Below are positions 7,266 through 12,848 of a DNA stretch of 13,916 nt, piece after piece. The DNA is from Actinomycetes bacterium. Its GTDB lineage: Bacteria; Actinomycetota; CALGFH01. Numbering within the stretch: position 1 is the stretch's first letter; every line of letters starts with the position of its first letter. A program made the translations under genes and the position numbers. The DNA lies in contig JASLIH010000298.1 in assembly GCA_030152105.1 (NCBI GenBank), positions 1-13,916 of the forward strand. The letters are read 5' to 3'. The notes below the pieces were generated by a model, which worked only from the letters and a program-made list of their open reading frames with translations, was not told the DNA's origin and ran no database searches.

Positions 7266-8183
7266 TCAGCGGCGCAGCAGCCGGACCCGGCGCCGGGCCT
7301 GGACGGCGTCGGCCACCGCCATGAGGTCGTCCCCGTCGTCGCCCCCCGACTCGGCGCCTTCGCCGGTTCGCCGCCCGCTGTCGGCCAGGTCGGCCCAGAG
7401 CACCGCCCACGCCGCCTCCGGCCGCACCGGTTCCTCCCGCCGAGGCGCCGAGGCCGGTGCCGGGTCGGGTTCTGGTCGAGCTGCCGCCGGCCGGGACGAG
7501 GCCGCCTGGGCGGGCTCGGGCCGCTCAGGCTCTGGGGCTGGTTGGCGGCGCGCCGAGGCCGGGAACGGTGGGGGGCCGTCTGCCGGGCGACCCTCGGTGG
7601 GCGCGCCGAGCAGGCGCTCGGCGGCCGACTGGAGCATGGGCTCGATGAGGGCGGTCCGGACGGCCGCCTCTCCGGACGGGCCTCGGCTGTCGGCGGCGAA
7701 CGAGCGGATGGCCGAGCGGACGACCGCCTCGTCATAGCCCCGACCGGCCAGGGCCCGGGCCACGGCCTCGACCAACGGGTCCCCGAACCCGGCGTGGCGC
7801 CGCCCGTCACGGCCCACCCCGCGCGCCTCCGGCCGCGGCGGCTGGGCCGGGGACCGGCCATCCGCCGCACGCGGCCGCTTCGCTGCGGGGCGGACCTCCC
7901 GCTCCGGCGGTCGCTGGGCCGAGGTCCGAGCCTCCGGCTCCGGCGGTCGCTGCGCGGAGGATCCAGCCTCTGGTTCCGGCTCCGGTCGGGCCGGGGGTCG
8001 GTCGGGCTGGCGGCGGGCCGCCCGCTGGGCGCGTTCCAGGTCGGCGTGGCGGCGGAGCCAGAACTGGAGCGGGGCCGAGTCCGGGTCCAGGTCGCGGGCC
8101 TCCTCGACCCCGTGTTCCTCGTACAGATGGCGGAACAACGCCTCAGGACTGTCGATGACCTCGTGGTCGGCGTCGGCGGACAT
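7266..8183 (-). CDS. Proline-rich protein of unknown function, probably SOS (LexA)-regulated
   Basis: A 305-aa protein I cannot assign to a family. Residues about 10-58 are a compact charged helical segment (EALFRHLYEEHGVEEARDLD...FWLRRHADLERAQ). Residues about 60-125 are Pro/Arg/Glu-rich with four 12-residue repeats, described separately. Residues about 132-195 are a second predicted helical domain (DPLVEAVARALAGRGYDEAVVRSAIRSF...ALIEPMLQSAAERLLG). Residues about 196-255 are again Pro/Ala-rich, and 256-305 is a short helical tail ending in ADAVQARRRVRLLRR. No signal peptide, membrane segment or catalytic motif was seen. The layout of two small helical domains joined by disordered linkers fits an adaptor or DNA/protein-binding role, which is inference. 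The ATG at 8183 has a strong ribosome site AGGGGG (8194-8189, 5-nt spacer), and the promoter is covered by a perfect LexA-type box. Codon positions show the strong GC3 bias expected of a real gene. Confidence 0.82.
   Translation of the reverse strand: MSADADHEVIDSPEALFRHLYEEHGVEEARDLDPDSAPLQFWLRRHADLERAQRAARRQPDRPPARPEPEPEAGSSAQRPPEPEARTSAQRPPEREVRPAAKRPRAADGRSPAQPPRPEARGVGRDGRRHAGFGDPLVEAVARALAGRGYDEAVVRSAIRSFAADSRGPSGEAAVRTALIEPMLQSAAERLLGAPTEGRPADGPPPFPASARRQPAPEPERPEPAQAASSRPAAARPEPDPAPASAPRREEPVRPEAAWAVLWADLADSGRRTGEGAESGGDDGDDLMAVADAVQARRRVRLLRR
7902..7973 (-). repeat. 36-bp tandem repeat encoding 12-residue repeats in the proline-rich protein
   Basis: Two adjacent 36-bp units (7902-7937 and 7938-7973) are closely similar, both beginning CTCCGGCGGTCGCTG on the plus strand. 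A more diverged copy lies on the 7866-7901 side. In the protein this gives PEAGSSAQRPPE (71-82), PEARTSAQRPPE (83-94), REVRPAAKRPRA (95-106) and ADGRSPAQPPRP (107-118). Copy number may vary between strains. Confidence 0.75.
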
Positions 8184-8196
8184 GGCGACCCCCTGG

Positions 8197-8214
8197 CTCG
8201 AACGTACGTTCGAG
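8197..8214. promoter_or_regulatory. LexA-binding site (SOS box), perfect 18-bp palindrome
   Basis: CTCGAACGTACGTTCGAG is a perfect palindrome. Its core TCGAAC-GTAC-GTTCGA matches exactly the published actinobacterial/mycobacterial SOS box TCGAAC-N4-GTTCGA and the Gram-positive core CGAAC-N4-GTTCG. It overlaps the -10 element and expected start of transcription of the minus-strand proline-rich gene and ends 13 bp before its ATG, an ideal position for repression. The divergent ArsR-type gene is about 130 bp away with its own promoter, so it is the less likely target. Confidence 0.85.
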
Positions 8215-8242
8215 TATAGCAGCGGCCTCCACCGGCGGGGAA
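8213..8242 (-). promoter_or_regulatory. Promoter of the proline-rich (SOS) gene
   Basis: On the minus strand TATACT (8218-8213) matches the -10 consensus at five of six positions. A weak TTCCCC (8242-8237) lies 18 bp upstream as a possible -35. Transcription would begin near 8206, inside the LexA palindrome, giving a leader of about 22 nt that contains the AGGGGG ribosome site. The two downstream bases of the -10 hexamer are the first two of the SOS box, so LexA binding should block RNA polymerase. Confidence 0.6.
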
Positions 8243-8290
8243 CGGCCGCCGCCCGCAGCCCACTGGCCGGGCGCGCCCCGCCGCAACTCC

Positions 8291-8306
8291 GACGACTCTA
8301 GTCGTC
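8291..8306. promoter_or_regulatory. Inverted repeat GACGACT-CT-AGTCGTC abutting the arsR-type promoter
   Basis: Two perfect 7-bp arms (8291-8297 and 8300-8306) around CT touch the TTGACA -35 box that begins at 8307. The size and spacing suit a homodimeric winged-helix regulator, so the likeliest ligand is the ArsR-type protein encoded just downstream, acting on its own operon. Its position immediately upstream of -35 would allow either repression or activation. Confidence 0.5.
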
Positions 8307-8335
8307 TTGACAACAATAATCTTCGGATCTAGGGT
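8307..8335 (+). promoter_or_regulatory. Promoter of the ArsR-SRPBCC-hydrolase operon, probably giving a leaderless mRNA
   Basis: A perfect -35 TTGACA (8307-8312), a 17-bp spacer and TAGGGT (8330-8335, fitting the actinobacterial TAnnnT -10) end 7 bp before the ATG at 8343. Transcription would then start at or beside the A of the ATG, the classic leaderless layout common in actinobacteria. The TTG at 8307 also opens the frame, but it is part of the -35 box and is not a credible start. An AGGG at 8331 could look like a ribosome site, but it lies inside the -10. Confidence 0.6.
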
Positions 8336-8342
8336 GGCGCCC

Positions 8343-8939
8343 ATGCTGGACGTGGCGGTGATTGGGGACCCGGCGGTGGCCGAGGTGTCGCTCGACCCGG
8401 TTCGGGCCAGGCTGCTGGGGGAGCTGACCGAGCCGGCGTCGGCGACCATGCTGGCCGCCCGGGTCGGGCTGTCGAGGCAGAAGGTGAACTACCACCTGCG
8501 GGCGCTGGAGCGGCACGGGCTGGTCGAGCTGGTCGAGGAGCGGCGCAAGGGCAACTGCACCGAGCGGGTGCTGCGGGCGACGGCGGCGTCGTACGTGATC
8601 TCGCCGGCGGCGCTGGCCGCGGTCCAGCCCGACCCGGGGCGGGCGCCCGACCGGGTCTCGGCGGCCTGGCTGCTGGCGGTGGCGTCCCGGCTCGTCCGCG
8701 ACGTCGGCGACCTGATGACCGGGGCGGCCAGGGCCGGGCAGCGGGTGGCGACGTTCGCGCTCGACGGGGAGGTCCGGTTCGCCTCGGCGGCCGACCGGGC
8801 CGCCTTCGCCGAGGAGCTGGCCGGAGCCGTCGCCGGCCTGGTCGCCAGGTACCACGACCCGACGGCCGCCGGTGGGCGTGACCACCGCCTGGTCGTGGCA
8901 GTCCACCCGAGTGTCAAGGACGAGACGAAGGAGCTCTAG
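8343..8939 (+). CDS. ArsR-type winged helix-turn-helix transcriptional regulator
   Basis: A 198-aa protein with an ArsR-like winged helix at residues about 16-80 (SLDPVRARLLGELTEPASATMLAARVGLSRQKVNYHLRALERHGLVELVEERRKGNCTERVL); the recognition helix is around GLSRQKVNYHLRALE. It lacks the cysteine or histidine clusters of metal-sensing ArsR proteins (the only cysteine is C72). Its C-terminal half (about 85-198) is longer than in classical ArsR proteins of about 100-120 aa and is predicted mixed alpha/beta. I infer a non-metal sensor, perhaps binding a small organic ligand. The stop codon lies 2 bp before the SRPBCC gene. ArsR-SRPBCC pairs are a recurrent bacterial arrangement, so the two proteins probably act in one response. 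An inverted repeat by the promoter is a likely autoregulatory site. Confidence 0.9.
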   Translation: MLDVAVIGDPAVAEVSLDPVRARLLGELTEPASATMLAARVGLSRQKVNYHLRALERHGLVELVEERRKGNCTERVLRATAASYVISPAALAAVQPDPGRAPDRVSAAWLLAVASRLVRDVGDLMTGAARAGQRVATFALDGEVRFASAADRAAFAEELAGAVAGLVARYHDPTAAGGRDHRLVVAVHPSVKDETKEL

Positions 8940-8941
8940 CC

Positions 8942-9694
8942 ATGCCGCACAAGTTTGAGCTGCGCAAGGAGATCACCCTCAAGGCCTCCCCCGAGCAGGT
9001 GTGGGAGGCGATCGCCACCGGCCCCGGGATCGACGGCTGGTTCATGGGCCGGAACGAGGTCGAGCCGCGCGAGGGCGGCCGGACGGCCATGACCATCGGC
9101 CCGAGCACCGAGGAGGGCACGGTCACCGCCTGGGACCCGCCGCGCCGCTTCGCCTACGGCGGGCGCTATCCGGACGCCGAGGACTTCATGGCCTTCGAGT
9201 GGCTGATCGAGGGCCGCGACGACGGCACCTGCGTGCTGCGGCTGGTCCAGAGCGGTGTCCTTGGCGACGACTGGGAAAGCGAGTACGACGCCCTCGACAC
9301 GGGCTGGGACATGTTCCTGCACCAGCTGGCCCAGTACCTTGCCTGGTTCCGGGGCCGGGCGGCCGCGCCGGTCATGGCCGTGGTGCCCGATGCCGGCGAC
9401 GTCGAGCAGATCTGGCCGAGGCTGTACGACGGCCTCGGCCTGGACGGCCCGGCGACCGAGGGCGACAAGGTGCGGCTCACCCCCGAGGGGCTGAACCCCA
9501 TCGAGGGCGTGGTCGACTACGTCTCGCCGGATACCCTCGGCGTGCGGACCGAGGACGGCCTGTACCGGTTCGTCCGCGGCCACAACGGCATGGTCGCCGC
9601 CGGCCATCACCTCTACGCCGACGGCGTCGACGCGGACGAGGCCGAGCGGGCCTGGCAGGCCTGGCTCGGCCGGCTGTTCCAGACCAGCCAGTGA
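8942..9694 (+). CDS. SRPBCC/AHSA1-family protein with C-terminal extension
   Basis: A 250-aa protein. Residues about 5-138 form an AHSA1-like START/SRPBCC fold: LRKEITLKASPEQVWEAIATGPGIDGWFMG at the N-terminus, GTVTAWDPPRRFAYGG and FEWLIEGRDDGTCVLRLVQSG in the middle, and a long C-terminal helix GWDMFLHQLAQYLAWF. The fold makes a deep hydrophobic pocket that binds small lipids or aromatic molecules. Residues about 140-250 (MAVVPDAGDVEQIWPRLYDGLGL...GVVDYVSPDTLGVRTEDGLYRFVRGHNGMVAAGHHLYAD) are an additional domain not found in minimal AHSA1 proteins, which are about 140-160 aa; I do not recognise a function for it. The start is the ATG at 8942 with an AAGGAG ribosome site (8928-8933). It is tightly coupled to the ArsR-type gene and is followed 14 bp later by the hydrolase gene. 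Confidence 0.9.
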   Translation: MPHKFELRKEITLKASPEQVWEAIATGPGIDGWFMGRNEVEPREGGRTAMTIGPSTEEGTVTAWDPPRRFAYGGRYPDAEDFMAFEWLIEGRDDGTCVLRLVQSGVLGDDWESEYDALDTGWDMFLHQLAQYLAWFRGRAAAPVMAVVPDAGDVEQIWPRLYDGLGLDGPATEGDKVRLTPEGLNPIEGVVDYVSPDTLGVRTEDGLYRFVRGHNGMVAAGHHLYADGVDADEAERAWQAWLGRLFQTSQ

Positions 9695-9708
9695 CGGGGA
9701 GGCCACCT

Positions 9709-10530
9709 ATGACGGAGCCCACCGGCCAGGCCGGCGGCAACGGCCACGGCTACGCCCCGGTGAACGGCCTCCAGATGTACTACGAGGTCCACGGGGACGC
9801 GAGCGGGCGGCCGCTGGTCCTGCTCCACGGCAACCTGTCCACCATCGGCGTCGACTTCGGCGGGATCATCCCGTCGCTGGCCAAGAGCCGCCAGGTCATC
9901 GGCGTGGAGCAGCAGGCCCACGGCCACACCGCCGACATCGACCGCCCGCTGTCCATCCAGAACTGGACCAGCGACACCGTCGCCCTGCTGCGCCACCTGG
10001 GGATCGGGCAGGCCGACCTGTTCGGCTACAGCTCCGGGTCGGCGGTGGCCATGCAGCTCACCCTCGACCACCCGGAGCTGGTCGGCAGGCTGGTGCTCGC
10101 CTCGGCCAGCTACCGGCTGGACGGGCTGCACCCCGGGCTCCTGGACAACATGTCCGAGCTCAAGCCCGAGCACCTGGCCGGCACCCCGTTCGAGCGGGAC
10201 TACGCCAGGGTCGCGCCCAACCCGGACGACTGGCCGAGGCTGATCGAGAAGATCACCCAGATGGACGTCGGCCTGCCCCAGTGGTCGGCCGACGAGGTCC
10301 GGGCGATCGCCGCCCCGACCATGCTCATCATCGGCGACTCCGACATCGTCCAGCCCGAGCACGCCGTCGAGATGTTCCGCCTCCTCGGGGGCGGGGTCAT
10401 CGGCGACCTGGTCGGCCTGCCCCGCGCGCGGCTGGCCGTGCTCCCCGGCACCACCCACGTCACCCTGGTGCAGCGGACCGACTGGCTGTCCTCGATGGTC
10501 GGCGAGTTCCTCGACGCCGAGTCCGGGTGA
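9709..10530 (+). CDS. Alpha/beta hydrolase
   Basis: A 273-aa alpha/beta-hydrolase-fold enzyme. The oxyanion motif LLHGN is at residues 38-42; the nucleophile elbow GYSSG (106-110) places the catalytic serine at S108; an aspartate in IIGDSDIVQPEH (D210 or D212) and a histidine in LPGTTHVTLV (H250) complete the triad. The N-terminal NGLQMYYEVHGD strand is typical of esterases and related hydrolases. The substrate cannot be read from sequence; an ester or lactone is plausible. The start ATG follows a GGGGAGG ribosome site (9696-9702), 14 bp after the SRPBCC stop, so it is the third gene of the operon controlled by the ArsR-type regulator. A joint role, in which the SRPBCC protein binds and the hydrolase cleaves the same class of compound, is inference. 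Confidence 0.93.
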   Translation: MTEPTGQAGGNGHGYAPVNGLQMYYEVHGDASGRPLVLLHGNLSTIGVDFGGIIPSLAKSRQVIGVEQQAHGHTADIDRPLSIQNWTSDTVALLRHLGIGQADLFGYSSGSAVAMQLTLDHPELVGRLVLASASYRLDGLHPGLLDNMSELKPEHLAGTPFERDYARVAPNPDDWPRLIEKITQMDVGLPQWSADEVRAIAAPTMLIIGDSDIVQPEHAVEMFRLLGGGVIGDLVGLPRARLAVLPGTTHVTLVQRTDWLSSMVGEFLDAESG

Positions 10531-10550
10531 ACCAGATCGGCTGAAGATCT

Positions 10551-10570
10551 CGGCGGCGGAGTCGCCACCG
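10551..10570. terminator. Candidate bidirectional hairpin between convergent genes
   Basis: CGGCGGCG (10551-10558) and CGCCACCG (10563-10570) form an 8-bp stem with one mismatch around GAGT. It lies in the 43-bp gap between the hydrolase stop and the zinc-ribbon gene stop. There is no U-tract in either direction, as often in high-GC actinomycetes, so function as a terminator is uncertain. Confidence 0.3.
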
Positions 10571-10573
10571 GGC

Positions 10574-10756
10574 TCAGCTGGTCCAGTACCGCTGGATCGC
10601 CCAGATGGCGGCCTGCCGCTCCTGTTCGCATGGCCAGCAGCGTGCCCAGGTGCCCGGGATCACGGTGCCGCAGTCGGGGCAGGCCCGTTCGCCGCGTTCG
10701 GCCAGGCAGGCGGGACAGGAACAGGGTTGGCGGGGCTCCGGTGCCCATGCGGGCAA
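10574..10756 (-). CDS. Small zinc-ribbon-like protein with three CxxC motifs
   Basis: A 60-aa frame with seven cysteines in only 32 residues, including three CxxC pairs: C14-C17 (CPAC), C26-C29 (CPDC) and C40-C43 (CWPC), followed by a helical tail EQERQAAIWAIQRYWTS. The spacing fits a treble-clef or zinc-ribbon fold binding one or two zinc ions. Such small proteins often bind nucleic acid or act as adaptors; no specific function is recognisable. It begins with TTG at 10756, with a good GGGGG ribosome site 7 nt upstream (10768-10764); the nearby ATG at 10748 is out of frame. A non-random cysteine pattern is good evidence for a real gene, but its size and rare start codon leave some doubt. It converges with the hydrolase operon. 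Confidence 0.62.
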   Translation of the reverse strand: MPAWAPEPRQPCSCPACLAERGERACPDCGTVIPGTWARCWPCEQERQAAIWAIQRYWTS

Positions 10757-10909
10757 GTGGCGACCCCCAGGTCGCGGCGCTGGTCATCCATGCCAGCTCG
10801 TGCTCTCATCGCCCCCAGTATCGGGCGGAGCCGGCCGGCCATTCCAGGGTCCCGGGGTGAACTCTGCCGGAACGGAAGGGGTCGCCCCCGCTGACCGCAG
10901 CTCCCGGGA

Positions 10910-11326
10910 TCAGGTGGGCTGGGTGGTGGGGCTGCGCTGGGGGAGGAGGGCGCCGGCGGCGAGCCAGGCGGCGCCGTGGCGGAGGTCGGTGGCGAGCTGG
11001 CGGTTGCTGAGGTAGCCGTCGCCGGAGATGAAGCGGGCGGTGGCCGCCTCGGCCAGGAGGACGGCGAAGCGGAACTCGCCGCCCGATCCGGTGCGGTCGG
11101 TGCGCCAGCCGGCGGGGCCGCCGGGGCCGTCGGAGCCCCAGGCCTGGTCGGCGGCGGCGTACAGGTAGGCGCTGGCCCGCCAGCTGGGGATGGGGCGGGT
11201 GTCGGCGATCTCGGCCGCCGACTCGGCGATGGCCACGGCCAGGGCCCACAGCGACTGCAACGGGCTGGGCAGGGTGGCGATCGGCGCCCGGGCCGGTGGG
11301 TCCGGAGGTGGGTGGGTCCGCCGCAT
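10910..11326 (-). CDS. Hypothetical protein (about 138 aa)
   Basis: A minus-strand gene with strong G/C preference at third codon positions. After a Pro/Arg-rich N-terminus (residues about 1-20), residues about 22-130 are predicted mostly helical: LQSLWALAVAIAESAAEIADTRPIPSWRASAYLYAAADQAW, a Gly-rich linker (about 66-83), then FRFAVLLAEAATARFISGDGYLSNRQLATDLRHGAAWLAAGALL. I do not recognise a family. The alanine-rich segments contain charged residues and do not look like membrane helices. The ATG at 11326 has GAGG 9 nt upstream; a GTG two codons earlier (11332) is an equally possible start. Upstream, 124 bp separate it from the divergent aldehyde dehydrogenase gene. Downstream, 153 bp with no clear feature lie before the zinc-ribbon gene. 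Confidence 0.68.
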   Translation of the reverse strand: MRRTHPPPDPPARAPIATLPSPLQSLWALAVAIAESAAEIADTRPIPSWRASAYLYAAADQAWGSDGPGGPAGWRTDRTGSGGEFRFAVLLAEAATARFISGDGYLSNRQLATDLRHGAAWLAAGALLPQRSPTTQPT

Positions 11327-11450
11327 GCTCACCGTCCTCGTCCTCGGTCCGGAGCTCCAGCATCGAGCGGCCCGCTAACCGAACCCTCATGGGCCGGGGA
11401 GTACGACCCGGGCCGGGCGGATAGGCTTGGCGCGGCAGCCGAGTGAGGTG

Positions 11451-12845
11451 ATGGAGGCGAGGCAGGTGGCGTTGCAGAGCCGATCCCCCCAGCGGCCCGA
11501 CGACCTGGTGGTCGAGGTCGAGGAGGCGGACGCGGAGGCGGTGTCGGGCGCGGTCGAGCGGGGCCGGGCGGCCGCCGGTCGCTGGGCGGGCGCGCCGGCG
11601 CTGGAGCGCTCCTCGGCGCTGGCCGTGGCCGCCGACGCCCTCGCCGGGGCTGCCGACGAGGTGACCGGGCTGATGGTCCGGGAGGTGGGCAAGCCGATCA
11701 CCGAGGCGGCCGCCGAGGTCGGCCGCGGGGTCGGCATCCTGCGCTACTACGCCCAGCAGGCCCTCGACCCGGACGGCGAGACCTTTCCGGGCCCGAGCCC
11801 GGCCGGGCTGCTGCTGGCCCGGCGGCGGCCCCGCGGGGTGGCCGGGCTGATCACCCCGTGGAACTTCCCGGTGGCCATCCCGCTCTGGAAGGCGGCCCCG
11901 GCCCTGGCCTACGGCAACGCGGTCGTGCTCAAGCCGTCGCCGGACGCCACCGGGTGCGCCCTGCGCCTGGCCGAGCTGCTGGCCCCCGCCGTCGGCGACG
12001 ACCTGTTCCAGGTCGTGCCCGGCGGGGCCGGGACCGGCGAGGCGTTGGTGGAACGGGTGGACTGTGTCTCCTTCACCGGTTCGGTGGCCGTCGGCCGCCG
12101 GGTCGCGGTGGCGGCGACCGGACGGGGCATCCCCTGCCAGGCCGAGATGGGCGGCCTGAACGCCTCGATCGTGCTGCCGGATGCCGACCCGCGGCGGGCG
12201 GCGGCGGTGATCGCCGGGGCCGCCATGGGCTACGCCGGCCAGAAGTGCACCGCCACCAGCCGGGCCATCGTGGTCGGCGACCCCCGCCCGTTCACCGAGG
12301 CGCTGGTCGCGGCCGTGGACGGCCTCGCCGTCGGCGACCCGTCCGACGAGGGCACCGTGGTCGGGCCGGTCATCACCGAGCAGGCCATGCGCCGGGTCAC
12401 GCAGGCGGCCGAGGAGGCCGTGGCCGGCGGCGGGCGCATGCTGACCGGCGGCGACGTCGTCGACCGGGACGGCTGGTGGGTGGCCCCGACCCTGGTCGAC
12501 GGGCTCGCCGCGGACGCCCGGCTGGCCCAGGAGGAGGTGTTCGGCCCGATCGCGGTGGTGCTGGCCGTGGCCGACGCCGACGAGGCGGTGGCCGTGGCCA
12601 ACGGGGTCCGCTACGGCCTGGTCAGCTCCGTGTTCACCCGCGACCTGGACCGGGCGCTGCAGCTGGCCGCCCGGCTCGACACCGGCATGATCCGGGTCAA
12701 CGCGCCGACCTCGGGCGTGGACTACCTCGCCCCGTTCGGGGGCGAGAAGGACTCCAGCTACGGCCCCCGCGAGCAGGGCAAGGCCGCCCGGGAGCTCTAC
12801 ACCTCGACCCGGACCATCACCATCCTTCCCCACCAGGGAGGCTGA
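11451..12845 (+). CDS. NAD(P)-dependent aldehyde dehydrogenase, possibly 2,5-dioxopentanoate (2-oxoglutarate semialdehyde) dehydrogenase
   Basis: A 464-aa ALDH-superfamily enzyme oxidising an aldehyde to an acid. Key residues are visible: TPWNF with N138, VVLKPS with K161, the nucleotide-binding segment FTGSVAVGRRV (208-218), the general base E232 in AEMGGLN, the catalytic cysteine C266 in GYAGQKCTATSR, and EEVFGPI (361-367). The motif GGLN replaces the more usual GGKN. The length is slightly short for the family (about 480 aa). The next gene, an FAH-type keto-deoxy-sugar-acid dehydratase, starts 3 bp after its stop and supports a role as the semialdehyde dehydrogenase of a Weimberg-type pathway; substrate specificity is inferred from context only. 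The ATG at 11451 has a poorly spaced ribosome site; the GTG at 11466 has GGAGG 8 nt upstream and may be the true start (459 aa). Residue numbers count from the ATG. Confidence 0.92.
   Translation: MEARQVALQSRSPQRPDDLVVEVEEADAEAVSGAVERGRAAAGRWAGAPALERSSALAVAADALAGAADEVTGLMVREVGKPITEAAAEVGRGVGILRYYAQQALDPDGETFPGPSPAGLLLARRRPRGVAGLITPWNFPVAIPLWKAAPALAYGNAVVLKPSPDATGCALRLAELLAPAVGDDLFQVVPGGAGTGEALVERVDCVSFTGSVAVGRRVAVAATGRGIPCQAEMGGLNASIVLPDADPRRAAAVIAGAAMGYAGQKCTATSRAIVVGDPRPFTEALVAAVDGLAVGDPSDEGTVVGPVITEQAMRRVTQAAEEAVAGGGRMLTGGDVVDRDGWWVAPTLVDGLAADARLAQEEVFGPIAVVLAVADADEAVAVANGVRYGLVSSVFTRDLDRALQLAARLDTGMIRVNAPTSGVDYLAPFGGEKDSSYGPREQGKAARELYTSTRTITILPHQGG
11453..11457 (+). promoter_or_regulatory. 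Ribosome binding site GGAGG that favours a GTG start for the aldehyde dehydrogenase
   Basis: GGAGG sits 8 nt before an in-frame GTG at 11466, five codons into the longer reading from ATG 11451. Before the ATG only GAGTGAGGTG is found, with GAGG just 2 nt away. The conserved ALDH sequence begins at about SRSPQRP, after either start. Confidence 0.5.
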
Positions 12846-12848
12846 ACG

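Noticed and set aside
7251..8219. Plus-strand 322-aa frame opposite the proline-rich gene
   Set aside because: Low-complexity translation, no ribosome site, and it runs through the LexA palindrome; promoter, ribosome site and codon bias all support the minus-strand gene.
8307..8342. TTG at 8307 as the start of the ArsR-type protein
   Set aside because: This TTG is the first part of a perfect TTGACA -35 box; the ATG at 8343 gives a normal N-terminus and fits leaderless transcription.
5192..8449. Minus-strand frame that stays open upstream of the prim-pol-like gene across the acyl-CoA ligase and beyond
   Set aside because: It is the shadow of the acyl-CoA ligase and neighbouring genes; recognisable protein sequence begins only at the ATG at 5191 with its ribosome site.
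10976..11446. Plus-strand 156-aa frame opposite the hypothetical gene at 10910-11326
   Set aside because: Gly/Ala-rich with no convincing domain; the minus frame has better third-position G/C bias and a more protein-like sequence.
10806..12833. 675-aa minus-strand frame opposite the aldehyde dehydrogenase
   Set aside because: It is antisense to a gene with all ALDH catalytic motifs and crosses the better-supported minus-strand gene at 10910-11326 in another frame.
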